A stretch of 54,547 nt of DNA from Planctomycetota bacterium. GTDB taxonomy: Bacteria; Planctomycetota; UBA1135; GCA-002748355. The notes beneath the pieces are model-generated. The model saw nothing but the letters and a program-made list of their open reading frames with translations. It had not been told where the DNA came from and made no database searches. The translations under genes and the position numbers were made by a program. Below are positions 25,737-34,199 of the stretch, piece by piece. Positions within the stretch are counted from its first letter, which is position 1. Every line of letters begins with the position of its first letter. The stretch lies in assembly GCA_020426005.1 (NCBI GenBank), contig JAGQQW010000009.1, forward strand, positions 1-54,547. Reading direction: 5' to 3'.

Positions 25737-26654
25737 ATGGCAGGGATCGACACGCTTGCATGGTTCGACGGTGAAATTCGCAATCTCCAAGAGATTCGCG
25801 TCTCACCCCTCGCGCACGCATTGCACTACGGCACGGGCGCTTTCGAAGGGATTCGCTGCTACCGCCAGGCGAGCGGACGAGGTGGCGTATTCCGTCTTCG
25901 TGAACACATGGAGCGCCTGTCGACATCGTGCCGCATTCTCGGTGTTTCGATTCCGTACGATACGGTCACGCTTTGCGAAGCCACGCTCGAGACGCTGCGC
26001 GCCAACTCCTTCGACGCAGCCTACATTCGTCCACTGGTCTTCATGGGTGAAGGCGCAATGGGCGTGGCGGGCGGCGACAACCCGATTCACACGCTGATCG
26101 CCGTGTGGCAATGGGGAAGCTATCTCGGTGACGACGGGATGAAGCACGGGATCAAGACCTTGATCACGAGCTACGAACGCACGACGGGAAATGCGGCGCC
26201 GATCCGCGGCAAACTCACGGGGCAGTACATCCAATCGTTCATGGCCAAGCGTCAGGTGCGTGCCTTGGGCATCGACGAAGGCCTCCTGATCGACCGGGAC
26301 GGCTACTTGTCGGAAGCCACCGGCGAAAATCTCTTCGTCGTCGTCGATGGCACGATCTTCACCGCACCTGACAGTTCACCGATCCTGCACGGCATCACGC
26401 GGGACACGGTTCTGACCATCGCCGCCGACCTCAAGATTCCGGTGCGTCTCGAGCGCTTCGGGCGCAGCGAACTCTACCGAGCGGATGAAGCGTTCCTGAG
26501 CGGCACCGCCGCCGAGATCACACCCGTCCGCGCTGTCGATGATCGGACTCTGCGCGTGAGCCCCGGCCCCGTGACCAAGGCGATCCAGTCGACCTACCTC
26601 GAACTCGTGCGCGGCAACGGCCCTCGAGCAACCGAGTGGATCACGGAAGTTTGA
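25737..26654 (+). CDS. ilvE: Branched-chain amino acid aminotransferase
   Basis: A protein of 305 aa, the normal length for IlvE. The sequence runs LAWFDGEIRNLQEIRVSPLAHALHYGTGAFEGIRCYR, AYIRPLVFMGEGAMGV, RGKLTGQYIQS (PLP-lysine region), DGYLSEATGENLFVVVDG and FLSGTAAEITPVRAVDDRTL, all hallmarks of fold-type IV class I branched-chain transaminases. It carries out the last step of Leu, Ile and Val synthesis in the cytosol, with glutamate as amino donor. ATG 25737 is preferred over an ATG at 25725, which lies inside the -10 hexamer. The 3' end overlaps the convergent hydrolase gene by 14 bp. Cytosolic; no signal. Confidence 0.95.
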   Translation: MAGIDTLAWFDGEIRNLQEIRVSPLAHALHYGTGAFEGIRCYRQASGRGGVFRLREHMERLSTSCRILGVSIPYDTVTLCEATLETLRANSFDAAYIRPLVFMGEGAMGVAGGDNPIHTLIAVWQWGSYLGDDGMKHGIKTLITSYERTTGNAAPIRGKLTGQYIQSFMAKRQVRALGIDEGLLIDRDGYLSEATGENLFVVVDGTIFTAPDSSPILHGITRDTVLTIAADLKIPVRLERFGRSELYRADEAFLSGTAAEITPVRAVDDRTLRVSPGPVTKAIQSTYLELVRGNGPRATEWITEV

Positions 26655-28127
26655 ACTTCGCGAGCAACTCCGCGTAGTTCTCGGCCCCGCCAGTGATCCC
26701 GGTTCGATATTCCTCGAGGTGGCGCGCTGCAGCGAGTTCTTTGGGAGGAATACCGAACTCCTTCGCGCGCCCTTCGAGATCCAACATGCGCTTGCGGAAG
26801 TCGTGCGGGAAGGCGTCGTACAAGAACGCATTCGGCAGTTCTTTGACGATGGTCCTGAAGAGGCGCTTTTCGTCCTTCTCGTTGTAGAACGACCGCGTGA
26901 TCTTCGAAGCGGCTTTCGCGTGCGCTGCGATCACGTCGTCGAGAGACAGCTCCTTAGCGAACTCTTCGAACGCATCGACGCCCCGGAAGTCCTCACGGCA
27001 TGCGAGTAGCCACTCGATCCATGGCTTGATCGTCTTCTTTGCACCGCGCGCCTTCGCGGACACGAGCACGAGGCTCGACTTGTTCTTCAGGAGTTTCGAC
27101 AGGGCGGCCACATGGAGCTTGGCGTGGTTCTCGATCGCGCTCGTGAGCTTCGCGGCTCGCGCGAGCTCTCCCGCATCCGCTTTCGCGAAGTCGCCGCCGC
27201 TCTCGAATCGCCGCAGCACGCGCCTCGCTGCCGAGAACGCAGGCGCCGTCTTCCATTGATAACGATCCGGCTTCTTGGGCTCGAGCATCTCCCGCACTTG
27301 TGCGATCGCATGCTCCGCAGTGGCGCAAGTCATACCGTCGCAGAACGCGATCATCTCGTGCGTGCGCACTTCGTTCGGCCAGTGGTTGTAGAACTCGAGG
27401 CGTCGCAGCTGCATCTGGAAACCGCGCTTCTCGTACGCGTCCCGCGTCCCGACGGATTGTCCGTACGGCACGACCGGGTCCGAAGACCCGTGTTGGACGA
27501 CGAGCGGAATCGACGCGAGTGCCTTGGGAGTCGCCGAACTCGCCCAAGCACCGGAGGCGTGCGCAACGACGCCAGCGATCTCCTTGGGGAACGCACCCGC
27601 GAAGTCGAGTACGAAGAACCCGCCCTGGCTGTGCCCGTAGAGGAAGACCCGCGTCGGATCGAAGAGCTCTCGCAGCTCGTTCAAGAAACCACGAAACGCC
27701 TTGCGATCGCCGTCCTCACCGAGAAAGAGCCGGGACTCGCCCTGCCCTGGCGACGGGCCGGACACCGAGACGAGGACGTTGTCCGGGCGAAGCACTTGCG
27801 GGGAGTGGTTCGCGTGCCCCCATCGATAGTCGAGCCCCGTGCCATGGCAGATCACGACGAGGGAGCGTGCGTCCTTCTCGGCACCGTCCTTTTCCGCACC
27901 CGGCTTGGCGAACCAACCCTTCTTTTTGGCACCGAATACGTGAAGTCGAGCCCACCCTTGGACTTCCACTTGTAGACGACGTGTGGCTTGCACGACTTGT
28001 CCGGCGCGCGTTCGTCGGTTTTCTGCTCGGTGCCGTCGACGTGAGGAGTCGCGCCGAGGCGTGCGGTCAGTGGAAGGAACGCGAAGAGGACCGGCAAGAC
28101 ATCGAGCTTCGGATTTCGGTGCATCAC
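26641..28127 (-). pseudogene. Secreted alpha/beta hydrolase (esterase/depolymerase-like) interrupted by a frameshift
   Basis: Two overlapping minus-strand frames together make one ordinary protein of about 495 aa. The first (from GTG 28127 or ATG 28124) gives a signal peptide (LDVLPVLFAFLPLTARLGA) and ~45 mature residues ending in TYSVPK. The second, -1 relative to it, continues with KKGWFAKPGAEKD and the hydrolase domain down to 26641. The junction is an A5 run (27923-27927); one more A would restore a single frame. The hydrolase part carries SLVVICHGTG, nucleophile GHSQGG and GSSDPVVPY (Asp), then a helical C-terminal domain of ~180 aa. Polymer or ester hydrolysis outside the cytoplasm is likely. 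The break may be an assembly error, a true lesion or -1 ribosomal slippage. It overlaps ilvE by 14 bp at the 3' end. Confidence 0.75.
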
Positions 28128-28132
28128 GCGGC

Positions 28133-28139
28133 TACCATA
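28133..28139. promoter_or_regulatory. Symmetric divergent -10 (TACCAT / TATGGT) between hydrolase and mtaB
   Basis: GGCTA-CCA-TAGCC is an inverted repeat. The plus strand offers TACCAT (28133-28138) 7 nt before the mtaB ATG at 28146. The minus strand offers TATGGT (28139-28134) 6 nt before GTG 28127. The two genes are only about 20 bp apart, so both promoters must reuse this site and each -35 must lie in the other gene. Confidence 0.45.
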
Positions 28140-28145
28140 GCCCGC

Positions 28146-29600
28146 ATGAACGCTAGCGGTGTACCTGTCGATTGCGGTCTACCTGACGAGGAACCCGATG
28201 CACGAGCCGTCGCGTTCAAGAGCCTCGGTTGTCGTGTCAATTTCGAAGAGATCGAATGTCTGCGCGGTCGTTTCGTCGACGCAGGATGGCGTTCCGTCGA
28301 CTTCGACCAGGCTGCCGATCTCTATGTGATCAACACGTGCACCGTGACGGGTCTCGCGGATGCCGAGTCGCGCAAGACCGTGCGACGAGCCGTGAGGCGC
28401 AAGCGCGCCGGCGGCCTCGTCGTCGTCACCGGATGCTACGCACAGCGAGACCCTGAAGCGCTCGCTGCACTCGACGGTGTCGATCTCGTTCTCGGCAACA
28501 AGGAGAAGGGGCAGCTCTTCGACCACGTCGAGCGGTTCCGACTGGACCGTCGTCTCGCAGGCGAAATCTGGGTCGACAGCGAGCCGACCACCGAAAGCTT
28601 TCTGAGCCACGGCTCCGCACGCGGGCATGGCGAACAAGGTTCCCTGCGAACCCGCGCGACGTTGAAGATCCAGGACGGCTGCGACGAGCGCTGCACGTAT
28701 TGCATCATCCCGACGGTACGCGGCGCGAGTGTGAGTCGACCGCTCGAGAACGTCACGGGCGAAGCGCGTCATCTCCAGCGATCGGGCTATCGCGAACTGG
28801 CACTCACGGGCGTCAACACCGGATCCTGGGGTCGCGACTTCGCGCGCACGGGTCGGGGCGACGCCACATCGCTCGCGACGCTCGTTCGCGAACTCCAGCA
28901 CGTCGGCGACACACGGATGCGCTTCCGACTCAACTCGCTCGAACCCGATACTGTCACGGACGAGTTGCTGGACGCGATCGAAGCCTCGCCCGCGTTCGCG
29001 AGACACTTTCACGTTCCACTCCAGCACGGCGACAGCGCGATGCTGCGACGCATGGGGCGCAACTACGATGCGGCGATGTACGCCGACACGATTCGACGGA
29101 TTCACGCACGCTTTCCAGAAGCGTCGATCGGCGCGGACGTGATGGTCGGCTTTCCCGGTGAGGACGAGGATCGATTCCTGTCCGGTCGAGACTTGATCCA
29201 ATCCTTGCCGCTCACGTATCTGCACGTGTTCACCTACTCACAGCGCGAAGGAACCGCTGCGACGCGCATGCCCGACCACGTTGCCGAAGACGTCAAGCGT
29301 GCTCGAAGCCAGGACCTGCACCGACTCGAGGACGACTTGCGTCGTGTCTTCCTCGCAGACCGGAGCGGCTCCGAGGAGTTGCTCCTCGTCGAGGGCAAAC
29401 GCGGACCACGAGGAGGCTTGACTGGCCTCACCGGCAACTACATTCGCTGCGAACTTCCGGTGGATTGCGACGCGAGCGAGAACGAGTTCGTGCACGTGAC
29501 CATCGAGGACCGCGGCGATCCGCGGCTCGCGGGCGCGACGCCTGTCGCGAGCCCGAATGGCTGTCTCGACGTTTCGAAGAGTTTTTCGCAGCGCCTGTAG
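28146..29600 (+). CDS. mtaB: tRNA threonylcarbamoyladenosine methylthiotransferase, MtaB-type
   Basis: A protein of 484 aa from ATG 28146. The N-terminal methylthiotransferase domain has its three cluster cysteines in SLGCRVN (Cys29), INTCTVTGLAD and VTGCYAQRDP. The radical-SAM domain has CDERCTYC (CxxxCxxC), followed by IIPTVRG, LTGVNTGSWG, SLEPDTV, HVPLQHGD and DVMVGFPGEDE. GCR(V/T)N is typical of MtaB rather than MiaB (GCQMN) or RimO. A C-terminal TRAM-like segment follows (LLLVEGKRGPRGGLTGLTGNYIRCE). The enzyme adds a methylthio group to t6A37 of tRNA. It has a leaderless-type promoter 7 nt upstream, shared with the divergent hydrolase. The next gene begins in the same frame soon after its TAG. 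Confidence 0.92.
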   Translation: MNASGVPVDCGLPDEEPDARAVAFKSLGCRVNFEEIECLRGRFVDAGWRSVDFDQAADLYVINTCTVTGLADAESRKTVRRAVRRKRAGGLVVVTGCYAQRDPEALAALDGVDLVLGNKEKGQLFDHVERFRLDRRLAGEIWVDSEPTTESFLSHGSARGHGEQGSLRTRATLKIQDGCDERCTYCIIPTVRGASVSRPLENVTGEARHLQRSGYRELALTGVNTGSWGRDFARTGRGDATSLATLVRELQHVGDTRMRFRLNSLEPDTVTDELLDAIEASPAFARHFHVPLQHGDSAMLRRMGRNYDAAMYADTIRRIHARFPEASIGADVMVGFPGEDEDRFLSGRDLIQSLPLTYLHVFTYSQREGTAATRMPDHVAEDVKRARSQDLHRLEDDLRRVFLADRSGSEELLLVEGKRGPRGGLTGLTGNYIRCELPVDCDASENEFVHVTIEDRGDPRLAGATPVASPNGCLDVSKSFSQRL

Positions 29601-29714
29601 AATTCGCGAAACTCTCAGTCACGAACGGAATCGACTGCGCAGAACGAAGCATACGATCGCACCTCAACCCCAATACCAGCGACGCATCGACCGTCGCGAT
29701 CTCGAGGTGCACTC

Positions 29715-32648
29715 CTGCTTTATCGATCCGCACTCTATCCGTGCGCAGTACTCGCTCTTTGTCTCGGTTCGACTCGAACGCAATCACCGCAATTGTTGCG
29801 CGACATCGAGCCCTTCTCGCTCGCCAATAGTAGCTACCCGACCCATGGACGCACGTTTGGACCGGCAGGCGCGAAGGTTCGTGACTTCGTGACGATCGGC
29901 GATACGTGCTTCTTCGTGGCGAGCAACGACACCCTCGGAAGCGAACTCTGGCGAAGCGATGGAACGGATCTCGGAACCGTACTCGTAAAGGACATCAATG
30001 CGGGATCCGGCAACGCATCGATCGGGCACTTGATCGTCGCCGGTTCGAAGTTGTTCTTCACCGCTGACGACGGAGTACACGGTCGAGAGCTGTGGATATC
30101 GGACGGCACTGCATCGGGCACGTCCTTGGTCAAGGACATTCGGGGCGGCTCGAGTTCGAGCAACGTGTCGTACCTCACGACAACGCCGAGTGGCCGCATC
30201 TTCTTTCGCGCAGATGACGGCACCACGGGAATCGAACCGTGGACGTCCGATGGGACACCTGCCGGCACACGCCTGATCGCGGACCTCCGGCCCGGGCCTG
30301 CCTCGAGCAACTGTTCTTACTTCTATCCACTCGATGAGACATCGGTCCTCTTCGGTGCGAACGATGGAACATCAGGATTCGAAGTCTGGAGGTCCGACGG
30401 CACATCTGCAGGCACGAAGCTCGTGAAGGACATCTGGCCCGGCGCGTCCGGCGGATCTCCACGCTACTTCCATCGACTGGGAAATCGCATCGTCTTTCGC
30501 TGCGACGACGGTGATCACGGGATCGAGCCGTGGATCACCGACGGAACGGAAGCAGGCACGTCGTTACTTCGGGACATTCGGCCCGGAAGTGCGGACAGCG
30601 TTCCGAACTTGGACTACAGCGTCGTACTCGGTGGTTTCCTGTACTTCGTCGCCAACGATGGATCGACGGGCAACGAAGTCTGGAGGACCGACGGTACGAC
30701 GGCAGGCACATCGCTGGTCGCGGATATCAACGACGGCACTGCGAGTTCGAATCCGCTGTGGTTCACGGCCGTCGGTTCGACTCTCTATTTCTCGGCATTG
30801 ACGTCTCAATACGGCTACGAGGTATGGTCCTCGGATGGAACTGCTGCAGGAACACGCCTGGTAGCCGACATCGCACAGGGATCGTCCTCGTCCTCACCGA
30901 TGTACCTGACGGCGTTCGGACCTCTGCTGATGTTCGCCGCCTACACCCAGAGTCTCGGTGGCGAATTCTACGTCACGGACGGGACGAGTACCGGGACAAG
31001 GCTCGTCAAGGACTCCATGCCGGGCAGCTTGACCGGAGATCCACGCTACCTGACCCGGCTCGGCTCGAAGGTCATCATGACGTTGACCAGCGATGGAATG
31101 GTCGGGAGCGAGTTGCACACGAGTGATGGAACGAAAGCGGGGACCACGCTCGTTCACGACGTCTTCCCTGGCGGTGTCCCACGCGATTCCGCCCCACACT
31201 CGTTCGCGGCCAATGGCGGCTTTCTCTATTTCAGTGCCACCGAAGAAACACACGGGCGCGAGTTGTGGCGTACCGATGGAACTCCGAACGGCACGACGCT
31301 GGTTGCAGACCTCGTTGTGGGTCCGTCATCGAAGGATCCGCTCAACCTGTTGCGGTTCGAGAATGCTCTGTGGTTCTTCAGCGCCAATGAACTCTGGAAA
31401 ACCGATGGAACTGCCGCGGGAACCACGTTGGTGGCAACCCTGCCATTCTTCGGACCATTCGGCGCAACGGTGCGTGAAGCAGTCGTGTATCGCGACAAGA
31501 TCTTCTTCAACTACGACGACGGCTTGAGCGGTTTCGAGTTGTGGGTCTCGGACGGGACGGTAGCTGGCACGACGCAGCTCCTGGACCTGGAAGCCGGACG
31601 CTCGCACAGCTCTCCGAGTTCGTTTTGCATGCTCGGGGGGAAACTGCTCTTCAGCGCGACCGTCAGCGCCACAGGAGAAGAACTCTACGTGAGTGATGGC
31701 ACCGTCGCGGGCACGACACTCCTGAAGGACATCCGTCCGGGCACGGCGTCGAGTTCGCCGAACTACCTCGTTCGGTGGCGCGACAAGTGCTTCTTCACTG
31801 CCACCGGTGACCCGTCACAAGGTGCGGAGCTCTGGATGACGGACGGTACGAGCGCCGGAACGTCTCTCGTCAAGGACATCTGGCCCGGCTTCATGAGTTC
31901 GACACCGTACAGCCTGACGGCATCGGATGACGGCGTCTACTTCTCGGCACGCACGGAGAACGCGGGACGCGAACTCTGGAAGACGGATGGCACGGCTGCA
32001 GGAACTCGACTCGTCGCGGATATCAATCGCGGTGCAGGAGCCAGCATGCAGTTCCTCGCCGCGACCGTCGCGCTCGGCAAGAATCTCTTCTTCGCGGCCG
32101 ACGACGGAGTCCACGGTTTCGAACCCTGGATCACCGATGGTACGGAAGCCGGGACGAAGATGATCGCCGACATGATGCCGGGATCGGCGGGATGCGAACT
32201 GCAACGCGCAGCTCACGTCTTCGGCAAAGTCGTCTTCGGTGCGGCAACGCCGACAACCGGCGTCGAACCCCACGTCTGGGAGCCGGGGTTGGCGACCTCC
32301 GTCCCGTTCGGAGAAATCTGCGGCCCCCTCTATCCGTGGATCGAGTCGACGGCACCGGTCATCGGCACCGACGCGATCTTCACGAACACCGTTCCGGGCG
32401 CGACGGTCGGCGTCCTCGCGATCAACGCAACGGTCACTCCCAAGACCTTGCTCGGTTGCAACGACTATGCGGACATCCTCACGTCGACGTTCATCCGCCA
32501 GATCTTCGGATCGAGCACGAAGATCTTGATCCCGGTCACACCTTCGGTAGTTGGAGTCGACGTGCAGTGGCAAGCTTGGTACGTGACGCCCAACCTCGTC
32601 GTCCCGGTCCACTCGTCGAACGGCGTTGCCTGGCACGTCGGCAAATGA
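29715..32648 (+). CDS. Secreted ELWxxDGTxxGT-repeat protein, probable CTG start
   Basis: About 977 aa if begun at CTG 29715. There is no ATG, GTG or TTG in frame between the mtaB stop and a TTG at 29793, and starting at 29793 would remove the signal peptide. From the CTG, the sequence LLYRSALYPCAVLALCLGST is a good signal sequence, and GAGGTG lies 5 nt upstream. The body is 16 repeats of ~48-60 aa, each centred on (E)LWxxDGTxxGTxLVxDI (for example RELWISDGTASGTSLVKDI), a hyalin-like/beta-propeller family. The last ~115 residues are a separate beta-rich module beginning VPFGEICGP and resembling the C-terminus of the next gene. Probably an adhesive or surface-exposed repeat protein. In the absence of the CTG start it would be cytosolic, which is unlikely. 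Confidence 0.8.
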   Translation: MLYRSALYPCAVLALCLGSTRTQSPQLLRDIEPFSLANSSYPTHGRTFGPAGAKVRDFVTIGDTCFFVASNDTLGSELWRSDGTDLGTVLVKDINAGSGNASIGHLIVAGSKLFFTADDGVHGRELWISDGTASGTSLVKDIRGGSSSSNVSYLTTTPSGRIFFRADDGTTGIEPWTSDGTPAGTRLIADLRPGPASSNCSYFYPLDETSVLFGANDGTSGFEVWRSDGTSAGTKLVKDIWPGASGGSPRYFHRLGNRIVFRCDDGDHGIEPWITDGTEAGTSLLRDIRPGSADSVPNLDYSVVLGGFLYFVANDGSTGNEVWRTDGTTAGTSLVADINDGTASSNPLWFTAVGSTLYFSALTSQYGYEVWSSDGTAAGTRLVADIAQGSSSSSPMYLTAFGPLLMFAAYTQSLGGEFYVTDGTSTGTRLVKDSMPGSLTGDPRYLTRLGSKVIMTLTSDGMVGSELHTSDGTKAGTTLVHDVFPGGVPRDSAPHSFAANGGFLYFSATEETHGRELWRTDGTPNGTTLVADLVVGPSSKDPLNLLRFENALWFFSANELWKTDGTAAGTTLVATLPFFGPFGATVREAVVYRDKIFFNYDDGLSGFELWVSDGTVAGTTQLLDLEAGRSHSSPSSFCMLGGKLLFSATVSATGEELYVSDGTVAGTTLLKDIRPGTASSSPNYLVRWRDKCFFTATGDPSQGAELWMTDGTSAGTSLVKDIWPGFMSSTPYSLTASDDGVYFSARTENAGRELWKTDGTAAGTRLVADINRGAGASMQFLAATVALGKNLFFAADDGVHGFEPWITDGTEAGTKMIADMMPGSAGCELQRAAHVFGKVVFGAATPTTGVEPHVWEPGLATSVPFGEICGPLYPWIESTAPVIGTDAIFTNTVPGATVGVLAINATVTPKTLLGCNDYADILTSTFIRQIFGSSTKILIPVTPSVVGVDVQWQAWYVTPNLVVPVHSSNGVAWHVGK

Positions 32649-32891
32649 CCCGACACGACCACGACGCGACCGCACGATCGAAGGTTTGGATCCACTCGGC
32701 GGTGACACGGCTGCGATACGTCGGCGGGGTATCCGCGTCCTGGGCAACCAGGTCGTGCCTCGACGACATGGCCAGCAGAATGGCGACGACGATCCAGGGG
32801 AAACAGCGTTGTGCTCGTCGTGGGACCGGTTGCGGTCGAGTCCGACAAGGCACAAGATCATGTCCGATATACGCACCTTCGGAAACCCGCC

Positions 32892-34178
32892 ATGAATCGC
32901 ACGTCGCAAATCGCTCGTTCTCTCGCTCGCACATCGTTCGCGTCTCTCCTTCTCGCTTCCGTCGTCAGCGCTTTGCTCGGCTCACGGGTCGCTGCGCAAA
33001 TCTTGGTCCCTCCGTACGATTCTGCGTACAGCGTGGTGACATTGGGCACACCTCCGAGCGTTCCGGTGCGGCTCGGCGGGGTCGCGTTCAAGCCAGGGGA
33101 CCGGGATGCGATCTATGTGGGCGGCAACGCCAACGCGGGTACGGGTGCCGTCTATCGAGTCCCCGTGACCCGCGATGCCCAGAACCACATCACGGCGTTC
33201 TCTGGCCCGGGCGTGAAGTTCGCCGACGCGCCCAACATCGACGGCGGCTTGCAGTTCGGTCCTGGCGGTGTGCTGTTCTTCACGCGCTACAACACGCACG
33301 CGCTCGGCATGATCAAGCCGAACAGCGCGTCGATGGACAAGAGCGTTTCCCTCGCCATCAGTGGATTCAAGGGCTCCGTCGGCTCGTTGACCTTCATTCC
33401 CGCAGGATTTCCGAACGCTGGCCAGCTCAAGCTCGCGTCCTACAACTCGGGCAACATCGCGACGGCCACACTGGCGCCGGACACTTCGGGAACGTTCGAC
33501 ATCGCTAGTCTGACCGTCGGCACTTCGATCTCCGGTGGACCCGAGGGAATCTTCTACGTGCAGCCAGGGTCGCCGCTGATCCAGGACTTCAAGACGATGG
33601 CGATCTGCGAGTACGGCAATGGCGACATCTCGTTCTACGACATCGACGCCAACGGTGATCCGCTCTCTGCGACTCGCAGACGCTTCATTCGCGGATTGTC
33701 CGGATGTGAAGGCGCAGCAATCGATCCACTCTCGGGTGACTTCATCTTCTCGACGTTCGGCGCGTCCAACAAGATCGTCGCCGTGCGAGGCTTCGGTCTT
33801 CCTTGCGGAGCGACGCAGTTCTACGGCCAGGGCCTGCCAGGGTCCGGAAACAAGATTCCGGTGATCGATCACCAAGGCTGCTTCGCGAGACGACAGGACA
33901 TCGCGATCACGACCGATGGCACGCCGCTAGCGCCAGGCGCGATGGTCGTCGGCATCGCACCGCTGTCGGCGCCGGTCTTCGGAGGGACGTTGCTCGTCAC
34001 GCCGCTGTTCCTCGTCACGCACGTCACCAACTCCCTCGGCGTGTACTCGATGGCCCTCCAGATCCCCGACGACACGAATCTGCTGAACACCGATTTCTTC
34101 TTCCAGGCGATCTACCTCGACTCGGGTGCCACGCAAAACTTCTCGTTCACGCGCGGCTTGAAGCTCCAGGTGCGTTGA
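32892..34178 (+). CDS. Secreted beta-propeller-like protein with conserved C-terminal module
   Basis: A 428-aa protein from ATG 32892. The signal peptide ends near GSRVAAQILVP. Residues ~45-300 contain propeller-like blades (GGVAFKPGDRDAIYVGGNANAGTGAVYRV, GSLTFIPAGFPNAGQLKLASYNSGNIATATL, GCEGAAIDPLSGDFIFSTFGASNKIVAV). From ~305 the C-terminal part starts with GFGLPCGATQFYG, contains paired Cys and beta strands, and ends in GATQNFSFTRGLKLQV. It resembles the end of the ELW-repeat protein next door. The function is unknown; such modules may aid surface display. A -10-like TATACG at 32868-32873 is 18 nt upstream, followed by GGAAA near the ATG. Confidence 0.75.
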   Translation: MNRTSQIARSLARTSFASLLLASVVSALLGSRVAAQILVPPYDSAYSVVTLGTPPSVPVRLGGVAFKPGDRDAIYVGGNANAGTGAVYRVPVTRDAQNHITAFSGPGVKFADAPNIDGGLQFGPGGVLFFTRYNTHALGMIKPNSASMDKSVSLAISGFKGSVGSLTFIPAGFPNAGQLKLASYNSGNIATATLAPDTSGTFDIASLTVGTSISGGPEGIFYVQPGSPLIQDFKTMAICEYGNGDISFYDIDANGDPLSATRRRFIRGLSGCEGAAIDPLSGDFIFSTFGASNKIVAVRGFGLPCGATQFYGQGLPGSGNKIPVIDHQGCFARRQDIAITTDGTPLAPGAMVVGIAPLSAPVFGGTLLVTPLFLVTHVTNSLGVYSMALQIPDDTNLLNTDFFFQAIYLDSGATQNFSFTRGLKLQVR

Positions 34179-34199
34179 GTCGAACCCCTGCCTGCCGGC

